Notes: generated from the letters alone by a model not told the origin. DNA of 64,000 nucleotides from Isoetes taiwanensis (GCA_021234155.1 JAJEKV010000113.1:372001-436000); one strand, 5' to 3'; shown: positions 45,601-55,889, numbered from the stretch's first letter. Numbers and translations are program-made.

Positions 45601-46814
45601 CATAACACATCTTTTAAGCTTACAGGTTTTCCATTAAGATCAAATAACTCCAACAAACCCACTCCTTCAACTTGCTGCAAATTCCCGTTGCCTAATTGAA
45701 TATGCCTTGTTCCAATCCCCGAGCACCCTGTAAGCATTTCTGAAGAGCAGACTACGGATCGCTCAGCTCCACTATCTATTACAAGAGAGTTAGCACGTGT
45801 GTCACGTTTAACAGCAAGAAAAGACTTATGAATTACCTCAACATCTTCTTCTTCGATATCTGCTTTAACAGCCATATTCACAGCACTAGATCTACCCTTA
45901 CCTCTTCCTCTTATAGTTCCACGTGTGCCTCCTCCTCTTCTTCCTCGATTCTTTGGGCTAGAGCATTTAGATGAAATATGCCCCCTCCCACCACAATTAT
46001 AACAGAAAATCTCTTTAGTTAAATTTGGACAATTAGCTTTCACATGACCATATTCATTGCAGACGAAGCAAGGACCAATTTTTCTTTCCTTACCTCCACG
46101 TCCTTGAGATCGACTAGCATACAAGACCTCGGCCCCTTCGTTCTCATCCTTTACAACTCTTTTCTGCTCTATCTCTGTGCGAGCAATTCTCTCTGCCTCT
46201 TCACGACTCCTTGCTACATTTCTTATCAAAATTGCTATTTGTTCATAATCAGAAAATGCTCTTGAGATAGCTAGTAACTCAGCTTCTTTTGAAAGAACAG
46301 CACCAGCAGCTTTTAAGTCAAATAATATCATATCTAAAGTTTGAAAGAAAACTTCCAGATTATCACCTTCATGATATTTAAGACTTCTTAGTTCTTTCTC
46401 TAAAACATCAATCTGTGATGATGATTTACTTTCATAATTTTTTAGAAGATATAACCACATGTCTTGTGGCGACAGCCCTTGCAATTTCAACAGAATACTA
46501 GAGCCAACCTTGCTACAGATAATACCTTTTGCTTCGTTAACTTTTGCTGAAGCAGCCCCTGCTGTATCAGACGTTCCTGCCTTGCCTTTCGATTTACTCT
46601 TCTCCTTCTTGATTGCTTCATCACTTAACGTCAACTTCTCAAGCCTCGCCATCGCCTCCTGCAGCTTGTCTGCTTCTTTTGGCGGCTTCACGATATCCCA
46701 AACCCCTTCTGATTTGAGAACTCTCTTGATCTTGGCTTTCCATACTTGAAAGCCAGATCCACCATTATAAACTTCTACGGCATTCAGTAACGATGCTCCA
46801 AAGCGGGTGGACAT
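42645..46814 (-). CDS. Copia gag-pol polyprotein with two zinc knuckles
   Basis: A single frame of 1389 residues from the ATG at 46814 (MSTRFGASLL); the frame is open farther upstream into the LTR, but this ATG starts the Gag-like region. In order: a Gag with KAKIKRVLKSEGVWDIV, two CCHC knuckles (CFVCNEYGHVKANC from residue 249 and CYNCGGRGHISSKC from 271), protease (IDSGAERS), pre-integrase GCMLGKHTRIPF, integrase (HTDLCGPM, RSDRGVEY, NGVAERKNRT), reverse transcriptase with YVDD at 1067-1070, and RNase H (YADADWAGD, SSAEAEYVA, LYSDSMSCI). No stops or shifts. The second knuckle is unusual, because most plant Copia Gags have one. Confidence 0.96.
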   Translation of the reverse strand: MSTRFGASLLNAVEVYNGGSGFQVWKAKIKRVLKSEGVWDIVKPPKEADKLQEAMARLEKLTLSDEAIKKEKSKSKGKAGTSDTAGAASAKVNEAKGIICSKVGSSILLKLQGLSPQDMWLYLLKNYESKSSSQIDVLEKELRSLKYHEGDNLEVFFQTLDMILFDLKAAGAVLSKEAELLAISRAFSDYEQIAILIRNVARSREEAERIARTEIEQKRVVKDENEGAEVLYASRSQGRGGKERKIGPCFVCNEYGHVKANCPNLTKEIFCYNCGGRGHISSKCSSPKNRGRRGGGTRGTIRGRGKGRSSAVNMAVKADIEEEDVEVIHKSFLAVKRDTRANSLVIDSGAERSVVCSSEMLTGCSGIGTRHIQLGNGNLQQVEGVGLLELFDLNGKPVSLKDVLCVPNLIRNLISVSQLVDLGYKVVFDKEVCEILRNNELVFLAKRNGDLFELNKDEVISMNAAMRPSVELWHERLAHKHTKNVEFMAKKGLIDCTIEKHQFICRGCMLGKHTRIPFKKSRQRANDLLELVHTDLCGPMNIRSASGKRYYISFIDDYSRRAKCYFLTEKRQALDAFKQFATEVECETGRKIKCVRSDRGVEYLSKKFKGFCLEKGIKRQLTCRYSPQQNGVAERKNRTVLDAARAILKHAKLPNYLWAEAVKTSFYIQNRLPSVSINGSIPEEVWTGRRQDYDKFKAYGCLTYVHDPEEVRTKLEDRATEAFLVGYDEEAKGYRLYNPDLKKVYISRDVTFDESVLYKDRRIIKDAKSTKDKEENVNKVKLETTVDIDDDNGTEVTNNGQTIGTQIVDEIPIGDSQLPKKRKSEVERLKENFQVDEDLYGRQQSGKSRRLQAVFLPDDSVPAIMALFECGIPNNFDEAISAEDAEKWKHAMDNEMQSFIDNKTYELVKRPEEKNIVGNKWVFKIKRGSDGSLQKYKARLVAQGFSQKEGIDYKETFSPIVKLTSLRTILAYANAENLELHHMDVSTAFLNADIEEEIYMKQAPGYEQGEDMVWKLKKAVYGLRQAPRQWYVCIDSYLKAQGLEKLKSDGNLYIFCEHDNFCIIALYVDDCIMASNNIDCLSHCKKVLQEKFKMTDLGELKLFLGIEVHRDREAKRMTLTQTKNIQGILERFSMAACNPVKTPMVVGAKPSNEMCPKTVSERDYMEKVPYKELIGCLLYVANCTRPDIAYAVNFLSRFANNPGQAHWLAAKRVLRYLKGTLDHGLEYKWEQDSGIILKAYADADWAGDTDSRKSTSGYITLLGGAAISWRSKKQSSVAMSSAEAEYVAVSFVAKEVVWLKGLLEELGIIQNNPVQLYSDSMSCIAMTKNPIMHERTKHIELHMHFVRDLVQKGWIQVVYVSTDNQIADLLTKALGEEKCNKHKLEIGLM

Positions 46815-46826
46815 GATGCTCCAATG

Positions 46827-46838
46827 GCTCTGATACCA
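46827..46838 (-). other. Primer-binding site (initiator tRNA-Met)
   Basis: On the minus strand TGGTATCAGAGC lies one base after the 5' LTR, complementary to initiator tRNA-Met. Confidence 0.9.
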
Positions 46839-46839
46839 A

Positions 46840-47372
46840 TGATAAGATATGAAAATTCTGTAGCAATTGTTCACCAGCAATTATATGTGCATCACAAAAT
46901 AGTCAGCAGCTTCACAGAAACTCAGAATAACAAACTCGGCTTAACAGATATCAGGGCAATTCTCAGAAGTATAACACAATCAATAAAGCGATTCACTGCA
47001 CTTAAGAAAAACCAGGTAACAAACCCAGAGCAAAGAAATTGGAGGCGATTCACCGCAGCTATGAAGTCGGGCTAGAAAAAGCCTGGGCAGCAGAAGACGT
47101 CTATGCAAAAACTCCATCAATACTGTAGCAGATTATCAGGTAAATCCGGCTGTATTAACCAAGTCCGGCCATTCACTAAGCAAATCCGGAAGTACATCAG
47201 GGCAATCCGATCTTCATCAATCGATCCAAAACCATTTTTCGATGCAAGGCCGTAACATGTTCTTGACGCTTTTATCCTGTTAATTTTGTCGGTTTGGTTA
47301 ATGTATTCACGCCACGTGTTATTTTCCATGCACAATAATATTCTAACTTGTGACATGATAAATATTCTAACA
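46840..47372 (-). repeat. 5' LTR of the minus-strand Copia element
   Basis: Same 533 bp as 42099-42631 with no difference noticed. Followed on the plus strand by the CTAGG target duplicate. Confidence 0.95.
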
Positions 47373-48155
47373 CTAGGGTTTGCTAGATGCCGCAAGGTGC
47401 ATTTTGAACGAAGAGAGAAAAGAAGGAAGGCAGAGGCAACCGACTATGGTAGACAGACTGCCGAAAAACAATGGATCGATTAGATTAGCCAGACCCAGAC
47501 GATTAAAAAAAAAAAAGGAACCCGGGCAACGAAATTCCGATACTAAAATTTCGCTTTTGGCCAAAAAATGGCATGTTCACCGACGTTACTGATGACCGAA
47601 AAAAGTGGATACCCTCACCCAAAAACATTTTAAGTAGAGTTTTGCACTTATCAAAGCATACTTGTTGAAATCGTCACACACTCATCAATATGAGGGGGAG
47701 GGTGGTCTCCATAATCCGTGCATCTGCCCATCTACCGCCCAGGAAAACTGCCCATGATCCTCCCACCTTATGCTATGACTCGCTCACTGCAGCCATATGA
47801 TCTGCTCATCAGACGCTCCACGAATCGTAAATCCAAGATTGTTTTTCGACGCAAAAACAGAGGGCGCGGTAGATGGGCACCTGATGCACGAAGATGGAGT
47901 GCAGACCCTCCTTGCTTTGAACTAATGTAACTTTGTGGCCGGCCATACTTTTTGCTTGAATTTTAGGTCATCCGATTTGTTACCTTGCAAGCTGTCCAAA
48001 GTGATGGGTGCAGCTCCAGCGGCAAAGATTCTGCTTGTGAACGGCTTATGGGCAGCCCCCCCTTATAGAATATTCCCCAAATAATTATGATTTAGGCGTT
48101 CCGTACGGTCCGTGCAGTGAAGAATACACGATTTGGAAAGTCATTTTAGGGTGTT
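47373..48155. other. Intergenic, L35 upstream region
   Basis: No coding region recognised. A small-repeat or gene remnant cannot be excluded. Confidence 0.5.
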
Positions 48156-48159
48156 GGAT

Positions 48160-48172
48160 TTTAGGTTTAGGG
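48160..48172 (+). promoter_or_regulatory. Telo-box-like element before ribosomal protein L35
   Basis: TTTAGGTTTAGGG, about 40 bp before the start codon, contains the telomere-like box (AAACCCTA type) common near transcription starts of plant ribosomal protein genes. Confidence 0.5.
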
Positions 48173-48208
48173 CTTGGAGACCGGGGCTGCGGAGAAAGCG
48201 TCTTCGCC

Positions 48209-48785
48209 ATGGGTAAGTGATCGCGAGGTTTCTCGTCCGTTGCTGAATTTGATAAACCATGTCTTTTCTGCAGCTATCAAGGTGCATGAACTGCGTACCA
48301 AGAGCAAGGCCGAGCTTTTAAATCAGCTCAAGGAGCTCAAGTCGGAATTGCAGCTTTTGCGAGTTGCTAAGGTAACCGGTGGTGCTCCAAACAAGCTATC
48401 CAAGATGTGAGTCTTTTATCAATTTTTACATGCTTATTGTAGCAGAGCAGGGTTTTTCATGTTTGTTTTCTTCTTTGCACATTTCAGTAAAGTGGTGAGG
48501 CTCTCCATAGCCCGAGTAATGACCGTCATTTCACAAACCCAAAAGGCAAAACTGAGAGAAGCCTTTAAGAAGAAGAAATATTTGCCGCTTGATCTCCGCC
48601 CAAAAAAGACTCGAGCTATCAGGCGTAGACTTACCAAACATCAGGCATGTTAAAGTTTTTTCGTTCTAGATCTTTGATGTATTTTATCTTAATGTATGGT
48701 CCGTTCACAGGCATCTATGAAGACTGAGAAGCAGAAAAAAAAAGAAGCCTACTTTCCCATGAGAAAATATGCTCTTAAGGCATGA
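48209..48785 (+). CDS. RPL35: 60S ribosomal protein L35 (uL29)
   Basis: Four exons (48209-48212, 48274-48406, 48488-48644, 48711-48785) give 122 residues plus stop, the usual L35 length. The first exon is just ATG-G, as in many plant L35 genes. Protein landmarks: [16 protein letters not shown], then [20 protein letters not shown], then [13 protein letters not shown], then [20 protein letters not shown], ending [12 protein letters not shown]35 sits at the polypeptide exit tunnel of the large cytosolic subunit and contacts SRP and nascent-chain factors. Introns 1 and 2 are GT-AG; intron 3 must use a GC donor (CAG|GCATGT) with CAG acceptor. It appears intact. Confidence 0.95.
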
Positions 48786-49404
48786 GGTTTTGAGCATACT
48801 ATATGCTGATTTATTGATGGCTTAGAATTCTGGCAAGATTTGTTGTTTATGGTCATTGCTTTGGACCATTTGTTGCAAGCCAAAATGATCATTTTCTTGT
48901 AGAGGGCATAATATTGGCCAATGAATATACGTAATATAATATGTGCGGAATTTTTGGCAGTCGATCTTGGACATGTCTTTTGACATTTTGTGGTTTTCTT
49001 GACATGTCTTTTTGACATCTTGGACATGTCTCCTTAATTGTCAACAAATGGTGCAGGAATGCATGTCTAGAATTTTCATGTGAGCAGCTAATCTCAAGAG
49101 CTCTACCTGCCTATACGGAAGTTGCTTTTTCTTGCTCTTCTTTCATGTTTTTGGATAGAAAGACATCTTGCATTATTAAAGATGCAGTCATCTTATGAGG
49201 TTTGTCATATTCTATCTGTTTATTGCATGATATGTATTGTTATAGCAGCACAAAATAAAGCTTTGCATCATCTACTTATTTAAAATGTTCATTTCTGAGT
49301 GTTACATTTGGAACCCAAAAACACGTTTTCCGGCCAACCTCTTTCTTTTTTCTCTGATTGTTTTTTATTCCCTCTTCGCGAAGAGTGGTGGGCGGTGGTT
49401 TACT

Positions 49405-49555
49405 GTTACAGTTAGTGAGCTGAGATACAAGTTTAATGAGCTGAGATACAAGTTTGATACAAGTTGTTACAGTTAATGAGCTGAGATACAAGTTTAATGA
49501 GCTGAGATACAAGTTTGATACAAGTTTTTTCAGCTGAGATACAAGTTCCTTCAGA
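49405..49555. repeat. 70-bp tandem duplication built of shorter repeats
   Basis: GTTACAGTTARTGAGCTGAG begins each of two units (49405 and 49475). Within each, TGAGCTGAGATACAAGTTT is itself repeated. A partial third unit follows. Confidence 0.9.
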
Positions 49556-49599
49556 TACTTCTCTATTGATTGAATGCTATTAATATATGACATGGAGAT

Positions 49600-51300
49600 C
49601 ATTGTTCATCAAGGGCAGGATATGGCAACGGGTATGGCAGCAAGTTTTTCTCTCAAACAGTCATGCTCAACTCTTGACTACCTTAACTCTGGAAGAACAA
49701 TTGGCCAGAATGATCTGCAAGTAGATCGTCAAATGTGAATATTCTAATGCATGTTTTGGCGAAGCATTTCATGTCTGCAAGGCAGGCTTAGGCTTAGGGA
49801 TTGATTCTCGAAGTATAGCAAATCAGAAAGGCTGGCAAGGCATACACACACGCATAGGTGCAGGTTTGTGTATTTGTAACCATTTGAAACTAAAGATTTG
49901 TTTGCACCATTTGAAACTAAGAAGTTAGTTGGAATATGTCATTTTAGCAAGCTCTATTATATTACATCAAATTTGCCACATTGGTATGCTAGTACAGTAA
50001 TATTTGAGCAGGTTGTTGGACTGTGGTTTGTTCTTTGGCCACATACATGTAAAGGTGTCATTTGGGGACATGTCCCAAGGACCATACTAGTATATTTTGT
50101 TGTGGGTTCTCCGCCACAGTGGCACATTTTCCCAAAATGGTCGCCACTGTTGGGGTGTTGTAGGAGATCGTATATACGGTTGGCAAGTATATACATATGT
50201 ATGTAAACACATACAGGCGTGGAGGATATATGCACATATGCATTGTGGTGTGGAGCATCCATTATCATCACTGTGTTATCTGAGTAGGGAGAGAAAATAG
50301 GGAGACGGTGTATGCGATAGAGAGATTATCTTGATCTAGCTATGGAGATTATGAGTCTTTATGTTGTGCATTTGCATAGATCTGGTAGATTGAAGCTTGG
50401 ATCACTGGTTTTTCATCCTTCTTGCAAGGTTGGAGTTTAGGCTCTAACAACACATCACAAGCATTGACTGTATGCCATTGAACTTGATCCAGGCTTTAAG
50501 GCTGATCTAAAAATATGGTCTTAGTCCATGAAGTATATCGACGAAAAGATAGCCTTTCCATGAAATATATCAAGGAAAAGATAGTCTTTGTCCTTGAATG
50601 AAACAGGATTTGTCAAAGTGATAATGAAACACGAAATCTAGAAGATTCCTGCCAATGAACATAATAAAAGTGTTGAAACAACGCTTGAGAAGTAGTCATG
50701 ATCTCTCTTTTGCATTAAGAAGAGTCTTGAAATTCCATAGCTTTTGAAGTACCTTACTTGAGTTGCATAGATAATTTCATCAGCAATGCAAAGAGAAATT
50801 AGCTTCAAACAAGAATGTCAAAGCGACTAACATCAATAATTACCTTCATCCTTTTGTACCAATTCTGTCTAGCTTTGGCATTGTATAATATCATTTGGAT
50901 TCCCATTTTGCTTTGCTGCCTGAAAGGTAGATCTAGGCTTAGCATGCAAAAAATCCTAAAATAAATATCTAGAACTTAACACTTGCTTGCACAAAATACA
51001 CTGCATCAGTGATGCCATTCATTGCCTGAGAGAACACCTGAATGAAGTACAGTGAAATCTGTGTTTTACACCTGATCAAGATTTAGATAGGTTGTGCAGA
51101 AAAGATCCTTTAACATGGACAGTTGTGACCAAGCCATTTAAGCATGATTTTATTAATTGGAGAAAATAAAGCATTTTTGAGAAATTTAAGCACACCTAAA
51201 TTGCTCAAGCACTAATACTTTCACCTAGTTCTCGAGCCCAAGATACATGAGGTCACCAACATGCACATATACATACAAATTATGTGCTATACTTTTACGT
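49600..51300. other. Intergenic, no gene recognised
   Basis: AT-rich sequence with only short frames. A palindrome-like TATATACATATGTATGTA run lies near 50190. Confidence 0.45.
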
Positions 51301-51377
51301 GTACGAGATACTTGTACAAGGCCAATAATGGTGCTACAGTTCTACAACAATAATTCACATCAATAATTTCACTTCAC

Positions 51378-51384
51378 TATAAAA
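51378..51384 (+). promoter_or_regulatory. TATA box, tandem small gene copy 1
   Basis: CTTCACTATAAAA lies 42 bp before the ATG at 51420. The same word sits 43 bp before the ATG of copy 2. Confidence 0.65.
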
Positions 51385-51419
51385 ACAGCTCCGCTCGGGT
51401 TAGAGGTCATTCATCTTCC

Positions 51420-51661
51420 ATGGCTTCCTTGCCTCCTCGTCCGGAACATAGCCGATCCTTCAAGTGCTACTTGAGCTACAACGATCTGGGTGAATGCTAT
51501 AGAAATAGTATTAATCTAGATCCATGGCTCCAGTCCAAACCAGATGGTCCTGCGAGTCTTGCAAGAAGCTCACTCGTGTTGTGGTCCACATTTATTGGCT
51601 TCCTGATCAGAAGATCTATGAGCTGAATGCCATCACCCTTGCAGGTGTCGATGATGAGTGA
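51420..51661 (+). pseudogene. Small gene, copy 1, broken by a one-base deletion
   Basis: It starts MASLPPRPEHSRSFKCYLSY and reads NLDPWLQSKP near residue 40. After that the frame that matches copy 2 is shifted: it continues CKKLTRVVVHIYWLPDQKIY and ends AGVDDE at the TGA 51659-51661. Aligned with copy 2, the region between about 51534 and 51565 has 29 bases where copy 2 has 30. As read, the uninterrupted frame ends at 51626 with an unrelated tail. I know of no family with this sequence. Confidence 0.6.
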
Positions 51662-52070
51662 ATCGTCGAAGACTAGTGTACCTGCCAAGCATATGATAAT
51701 GATATATGAGCACTTCTATAGTATGTAAGGATGTAATATATCAGTGATGATTACAGTATGTGTTACCCATAACCTATGTAAGGATGTAATAGCACAATGA
51801 ATATTGTTTGATGTATCATACCTGAGTGTAGCGAAAGGGTGTGCTCGTCGACTTCCACTATATCTGCAAGCATTCCCTATTATCAATCACACCTGAATTA
51901 CTCAAGCAGAAAAACTTCTACCATATTAAAATCCACAAAACATGTTTTAAAAGCATATACATATCCATACGAAAGATGTATTATACTTGTACGTATACAA
52001 CAGTCTTATACACGCTCAATAATGGCGGTAAAGTCTACCCCAATAATTCACCTCAATAATTCTACTTCAC

Positions 52071-52077
52071 TATAAAA
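52071..52077 (+). promoter_or_regulatory. TATA box, tandem small gene copy 2
   Basis: CTTCACTATAAAA lies 43 bp before the ATG at 52114. The surrounding CAATAATTC words are also shared with copy 1. Confidence 0.65.
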
Positions 52078-52113
52078 GCTTCTCACTTCGAGGCTAAAGT
52101 TCATTCATCTACC

Positions 52114-52356
52114 ATGGATTTTTTGCCTTCATCAGTTCACCACATCGAGGCGATCAAGTGCTCAATGAGCCACTCTGATCTTGTCGGTTGCCTAGACAGG
52201 GGTATTCTTCTTGATCCCTACCTGCGAAGAAAAGCTATGGGCGCTGAGATTCGTTGCCCTGAGCAAATTCGTGTTATGATCCATCTGATTTGGCTTCCTG
52301 AGCGCAATAGCTATGAGATATCAGGGATCACTACTACAGGTGTTGATGATGAATGA
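52114..52356 (+). CDS. Small unrecognised protein (80 aa), tandem copy 2
   Basis: An open frame of 80 codons with a TATA box at the right distance and a paralogue 694 bp upstream. It reads MDFLPSSVHHIEAIKCSMSH, a DLVGCLDRGILLDPYLRRK segment, then IRVMIHLIWLPERNSYEIS and GVDDE. Positions shared with copy 1 include KC near residue 15, LDP near 33, WLPE/WLPD near 59 and the GVDDE end. No signal peptide or membrane helix is evident. Conservation of the coding frame across the two copies supports a real protein; function unknown. It may also be an exon of an element gene. Confidence 0.5.
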   Translation: MDFLPSSVHHIEAIKCSMSHSDLVGCLDRGILLDPYLRRKAMGAEIRCPEQIRVMIHLIWLPERNSYEISGITTTGVDDE

Positions 52357-52494
52357 ATCACCTGTTCAACATTGTATGGTGTAAGAGCTCTTGTGTTAAG
52401 ATGAAAAATGCAAGACGTAATGAATAGTAAATAGTCTATTGTACCTTGCATATTATATATGCAATAGTAATCATCTAAAAGAACATTGCATACC

Positions 52495-53189
52495 TCAAGA
52501 GTTCTCATCATCCTCGTTAGCTTCTTTAGACACTAATTCTTGCAACTGAGCCCCCACACTATTGGGGATCACCAACAATGGCTTCGTCTCTACCGCCCAA
52601 CCGTAGTCTATTGTTTTCAAATGTTGGTAGCGTGGCGGATCATTAGGATTGGGTCTCCAATTCTTGCTCCAGCAATCCCTATACTGCATTGCATATGAGG
52701 TTCCCTTTCTCGCAACAGGCTCAAACCAAGAGACAAAGACCTCTTCGTAGTGAGGGAGATTAGGGTCCTCTACTGGGTCCTCTTCGGCAAAGGCCATCCA
52801 CGTCGGGTAGTTATCATGTGGCCTGATCAGCAAGAGCATTCCTTTCTTGACATCTTGGTAGGGGTCGAATATTTCAACTGGGTTCTTGTGTCTACCAGAG
52901 AAAGGCCCGACGTAATGAGATGCACCAATGTGCTCATCCACCAACACGTTATCGGGTTCTTCCAATGCAATTTGTCTCGTGCTGGGCCAAAATCCTGAAT
53001 GACAGCTCTGCCGGGCTGAACGTCCCCAAGCACTCGCAACAAGGTGGACCAGTAGTCAATAACTTCATTCATATATGTGTTAGACCATGAGTTATCGCCC
53101 GCTCTAGAAATAGCTGCCCAGTGCACCATGGAAGAAGACATCACAAATAGCATTTCAATTTGCCTGGGCCTCATCAGCCATAAAACCAT
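52495..53189 (-). pseudogene. C-terminal part of a mobile-element-like gene (BAH/chromo-like region)
   Basis: On the minus strand one frame (53189-52950) reads YMNEVIDYWSTLL and PGRAVIQDFGPARDK. The next frame (52965-52495) reads GMLLLIRPHDNYPTWMAFAE, EEVFVSWFEPVARKG, YRDCWSKNWRP and KTIDYGWAV, ending in an acidic tail. Spaced tryptophans and V-x-W-F-x-P resemble the BAH-like region at the C-terminus of DUF7869-type element proteins. A frame change near 52950 means either an intron or a frameshift. It is on the same strand as the DUF7869-like remnant 4 kb away and may be the other end of one element. Confidence 0.4.
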
Positions 53190-53739
53190 GAAATTATATT
53201 GTAGGAAAACCTTTCGAAGCCAATACTTTATTCAAGTTGTTGCCAAAACCTTTTTTTGAGACTCCACGTCTTATGTTTCATCTCGCATATTGCTATTGTT
53301 TGTAGACCACGCACCTAGTAAAGACCATATCCACGAAGTCGACAATATAAGCAAACAACTAAAGGATATTACTATTAGTCATGAAGGTTACAATATAAGT
53401 AAACAAAGCATGAGAAGTCCTACTAACGTGGGCTCATATACATGACATCCCATTGTTGTCCATCCACTTATATGCTTTACATACTCAAAGTGAACCCATG
53501 GTGCTGCTAGGTCTCCAGAGGGGCACATTCAATTCCTAGATCAACTCCAGAGGGCATATTGAAGACATAACACCTTTGATTCTGAACAACATGTAATTAG
53601 TCTAAAAACTTTAAGCCAAAGATGAGCTAAGCAACATGATGTTATAGCTAGGAAAAAATGTCGCCATAAATTCCTCCAACCAGATGGATAACAAAAGAAA
53701 ATTGTTAGTCCATTATAATGCAAAATTTGAAGCCTCAAA

Positions 53740-53925
53740 GGCTCACCTTATTTGGTTCTAAGTGCAGTAGAAGAACATGTACATGTTTTGGAGTCATTTT
53801 ATCCATATCTTCAACGTCTACTTCCATCATTAGGTTTTTACATATTTCTTCCATGGCCATACTATTTTGCAATTGTCTAGGTCCCGTGTGAGCAAATGAA
53901 GTTGGAGGGTTGTCAACTGCATTCT
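53740..53925 (-). CDS. Candidate exon of the same minus-strand gene
   Basis: On the minus strand a frame reads DNPPTSFAHTGPRQL, MEEICKNLMMEVDVEDMDKM and VHVLLLHLEPNK and then reaches a GTGAGCC donor near 53745. Composition looks like protein and the splice donor is good. No family recognised. Confidence 0.3.
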
Positions 53926-53929
53926 TCAG

Positions 53930-55060
53930 CTTTTTTTTATTTCCATTCTAAAAAGCGCTCACCCGTGTGTATGACTAGTCTAGTGTCCAAGATGCATTGT
54001 GGAAGACAATAATATATCATTGCATTATACACCTTGATACTTTGCAATACACACAAGTCGCCGAGCCATGCACATCACCTATTGGACCAACGTCTAGTCT
54101 AATGTGAGTGGAGCCACTCTATTCTGAAAATTGTGATCATCCTTACTTAGAAAGTGATTATGATAGGATTTTGACATTAAGTGGCCACCACAATATCCAA
54201 TCGTGATTGTGCCACCAACGAAGGAGTACTTGCATGGGTGTAAGTTGTCCACATGCGAGAATACAGATTTTGGTACATACCCTCCATCTACCTCCCACCT
54301 CTTGTTTTGGGTAATTCAAACACGAATTTTCCATCATAGTAAGGAGGCAAACCTGTGATTTGTTTAGACCCCTTCATTTTCATTGAGTTGCAATCTCTCG
54401 TAGAACTAGAACATGATGAATCCAAGCTCCCTTCATTCCTAATTTCCTCTCATACATTACTGAGAAATTCTGGACCATAGCCATTTTGAATGAAAGAAGG
54501 TGAGAAAGAAGAAGCATCTTAAAGGAAATTTAAGGAAACACTTTAGAGGTTTACTCTCAAGCTCGACATTGTCATTTGTTGATTCCTTCACAACAAGGCA
54601 AAAGTAATTTTTTCCAACTTCCTCAAATTTTAAAACATTAGATGCGATTAGATTAAGCGAATATTAAAATAATAGACTCGTTACCAAAAGGTGCATTAAA
54701 ATTTACCATTTGATATTTAAAAATAGAATGTGCTCTAGGTTATAACGTATAAGAATTATCATTGCTCTCTTGGTTACCTTAAAAGATTGGTTCGTATTAT
54801 CCATAATATAGATTGATAGTATTTTTATGTTATGCCACATTGACAGCATCCATGAGGACATATGACGGACTTGAGAGAACGATGAAAAAAAAAAGAAAAA
54901 TAAGGTTAGCTTTAACAAATGTTACCCAATAAGCCACAACATGCGAAGATTTGCTTTAGACTATAGGAAAAAAAAAAAAAGATAAAAAGAACAGATTTGT
55001 AAAATGCAAAATGCTTGCAAAGTGCCAAAAAAGTTGCTTTGTGGTAGAGGTCGAAGCACT
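53930..55060. other. No supported gene
   Basis: AT-rich. Isolated protein-like pieces on the minus strand near 54200-54350 (for example LPPYYDGKFVFELPK) may belong to the decayed minus-strand element gene. Confidence 0.35.
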
Positions 55061-55071
55061 GGCGACGGCTA

Positions 55072-55520
55072 GTCGGCGCCGACCGACGTGAAAGAAAGTT
55101 CTCGATATTTCAAATTCCTACTGCATTTCTTGGTCGGCGCCGACTGGCATAGCTTGCATGCCATTGCTCATATAGTTACTCTTGACCAGTCATTTGCAGG
55201 GTTTTTATGGATGGGTCGGCGCCGACTGGGTGTTTGCCGTTTGGCATTCTTAGACATGGCCCTCTGATCTAGTTTCTCATTTCTGCCTTCTAATAGTTTT
55301 TTATCAAGCTTCTAGCTTCTGCATTCTGATAAATTTCTAACCCAAGGTATCGAATGAGCATTCCAAAATTGCGAAAATGCTCTTTATCTGCATTTGATAA
55401 TTGCTTTTTAATTTGCTAGTATGCGGTTTTGTTGCACATACATGTGATAATTCGGCTACCAGATATTTTACAGAGGAGAACACAAGGTCGAAACAGAGGA
55501 GACGACCAGTCGGCGCCGAC
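55072..55520. repeat. Four copies of a 12-bp palindrome
   Basis: GTCGGCGCCGAC occurs exactly at 55072-55083, 55133-55144, 55215-55226 and 55509-55520. Flanking bases extend the palindrome to AGTCGGCGCCGACT at the last copy. The rest of the region is AT-rich, so these stand out. Confidence 0.95.
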
Positions 55521-55889
55521 TGGAGGTCGAGGTTTGATGCAGTTGGGTGAGTTTTTATCAATACGTTTTGACGGTGAAATCTTGCATTTGCTAGGGCGTT
55601 TCTGCCTTTTTTTAGTACTGTCAACTTTGAAGAACGGAAACAGATTAAAGTTATAAGATTAAACTTGTATATTTGAGGGTTGTCGCAGACTGATGTAGAA
55701 TAAGCTCCATAGACCATTCATATATACATTCGTAGATACATTTTGGTTCTGTTCTAGACGTAGATGCTTAACCTGCGATTTTGCCCAAGCCCATGCTTTG
55801 ATCCGCCCCAGAAATGCCCAAGTTTGTGCTTGCACAAACCATAGCCATAGCTCTCCACATTCAAATAAAGGCTGCCAAAGGTAGCACTT

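Larger units (their letters stand above)
42099..47372 (-). mobile_element. Intact Ty1/Copia LTR retrotransposon, minus strand
   Basis: A full element of 5274 bp with two 533-bp LTRs (42099-42631 and 46840-47372) that read the same throughout. It is flanked by the 5-bp target duplication CTAGG (42094-42098 and 47373-47377). The primer-binding site, one long open frame and the polypurine tract are in place for the minus strand. Protein motifs and LTR sequence differ from the element at 21245-26285, so it is a different Copia lineage. It is very young and possibly autonomous. Confidence 0.97.

Noticed and set aside
43589-46749. Several plus-strand frames of 60-107 codons
   Set aside because: They are antisense shadows of the minus-strand Copia polyprotein.
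55337-55717. Minus-strand frame of 126 codons
   Set aside because: No family resemblance; it runs through two unrelated sequence types including a GTCGGCGCCGAC palindrome and has no splice or promoter support.
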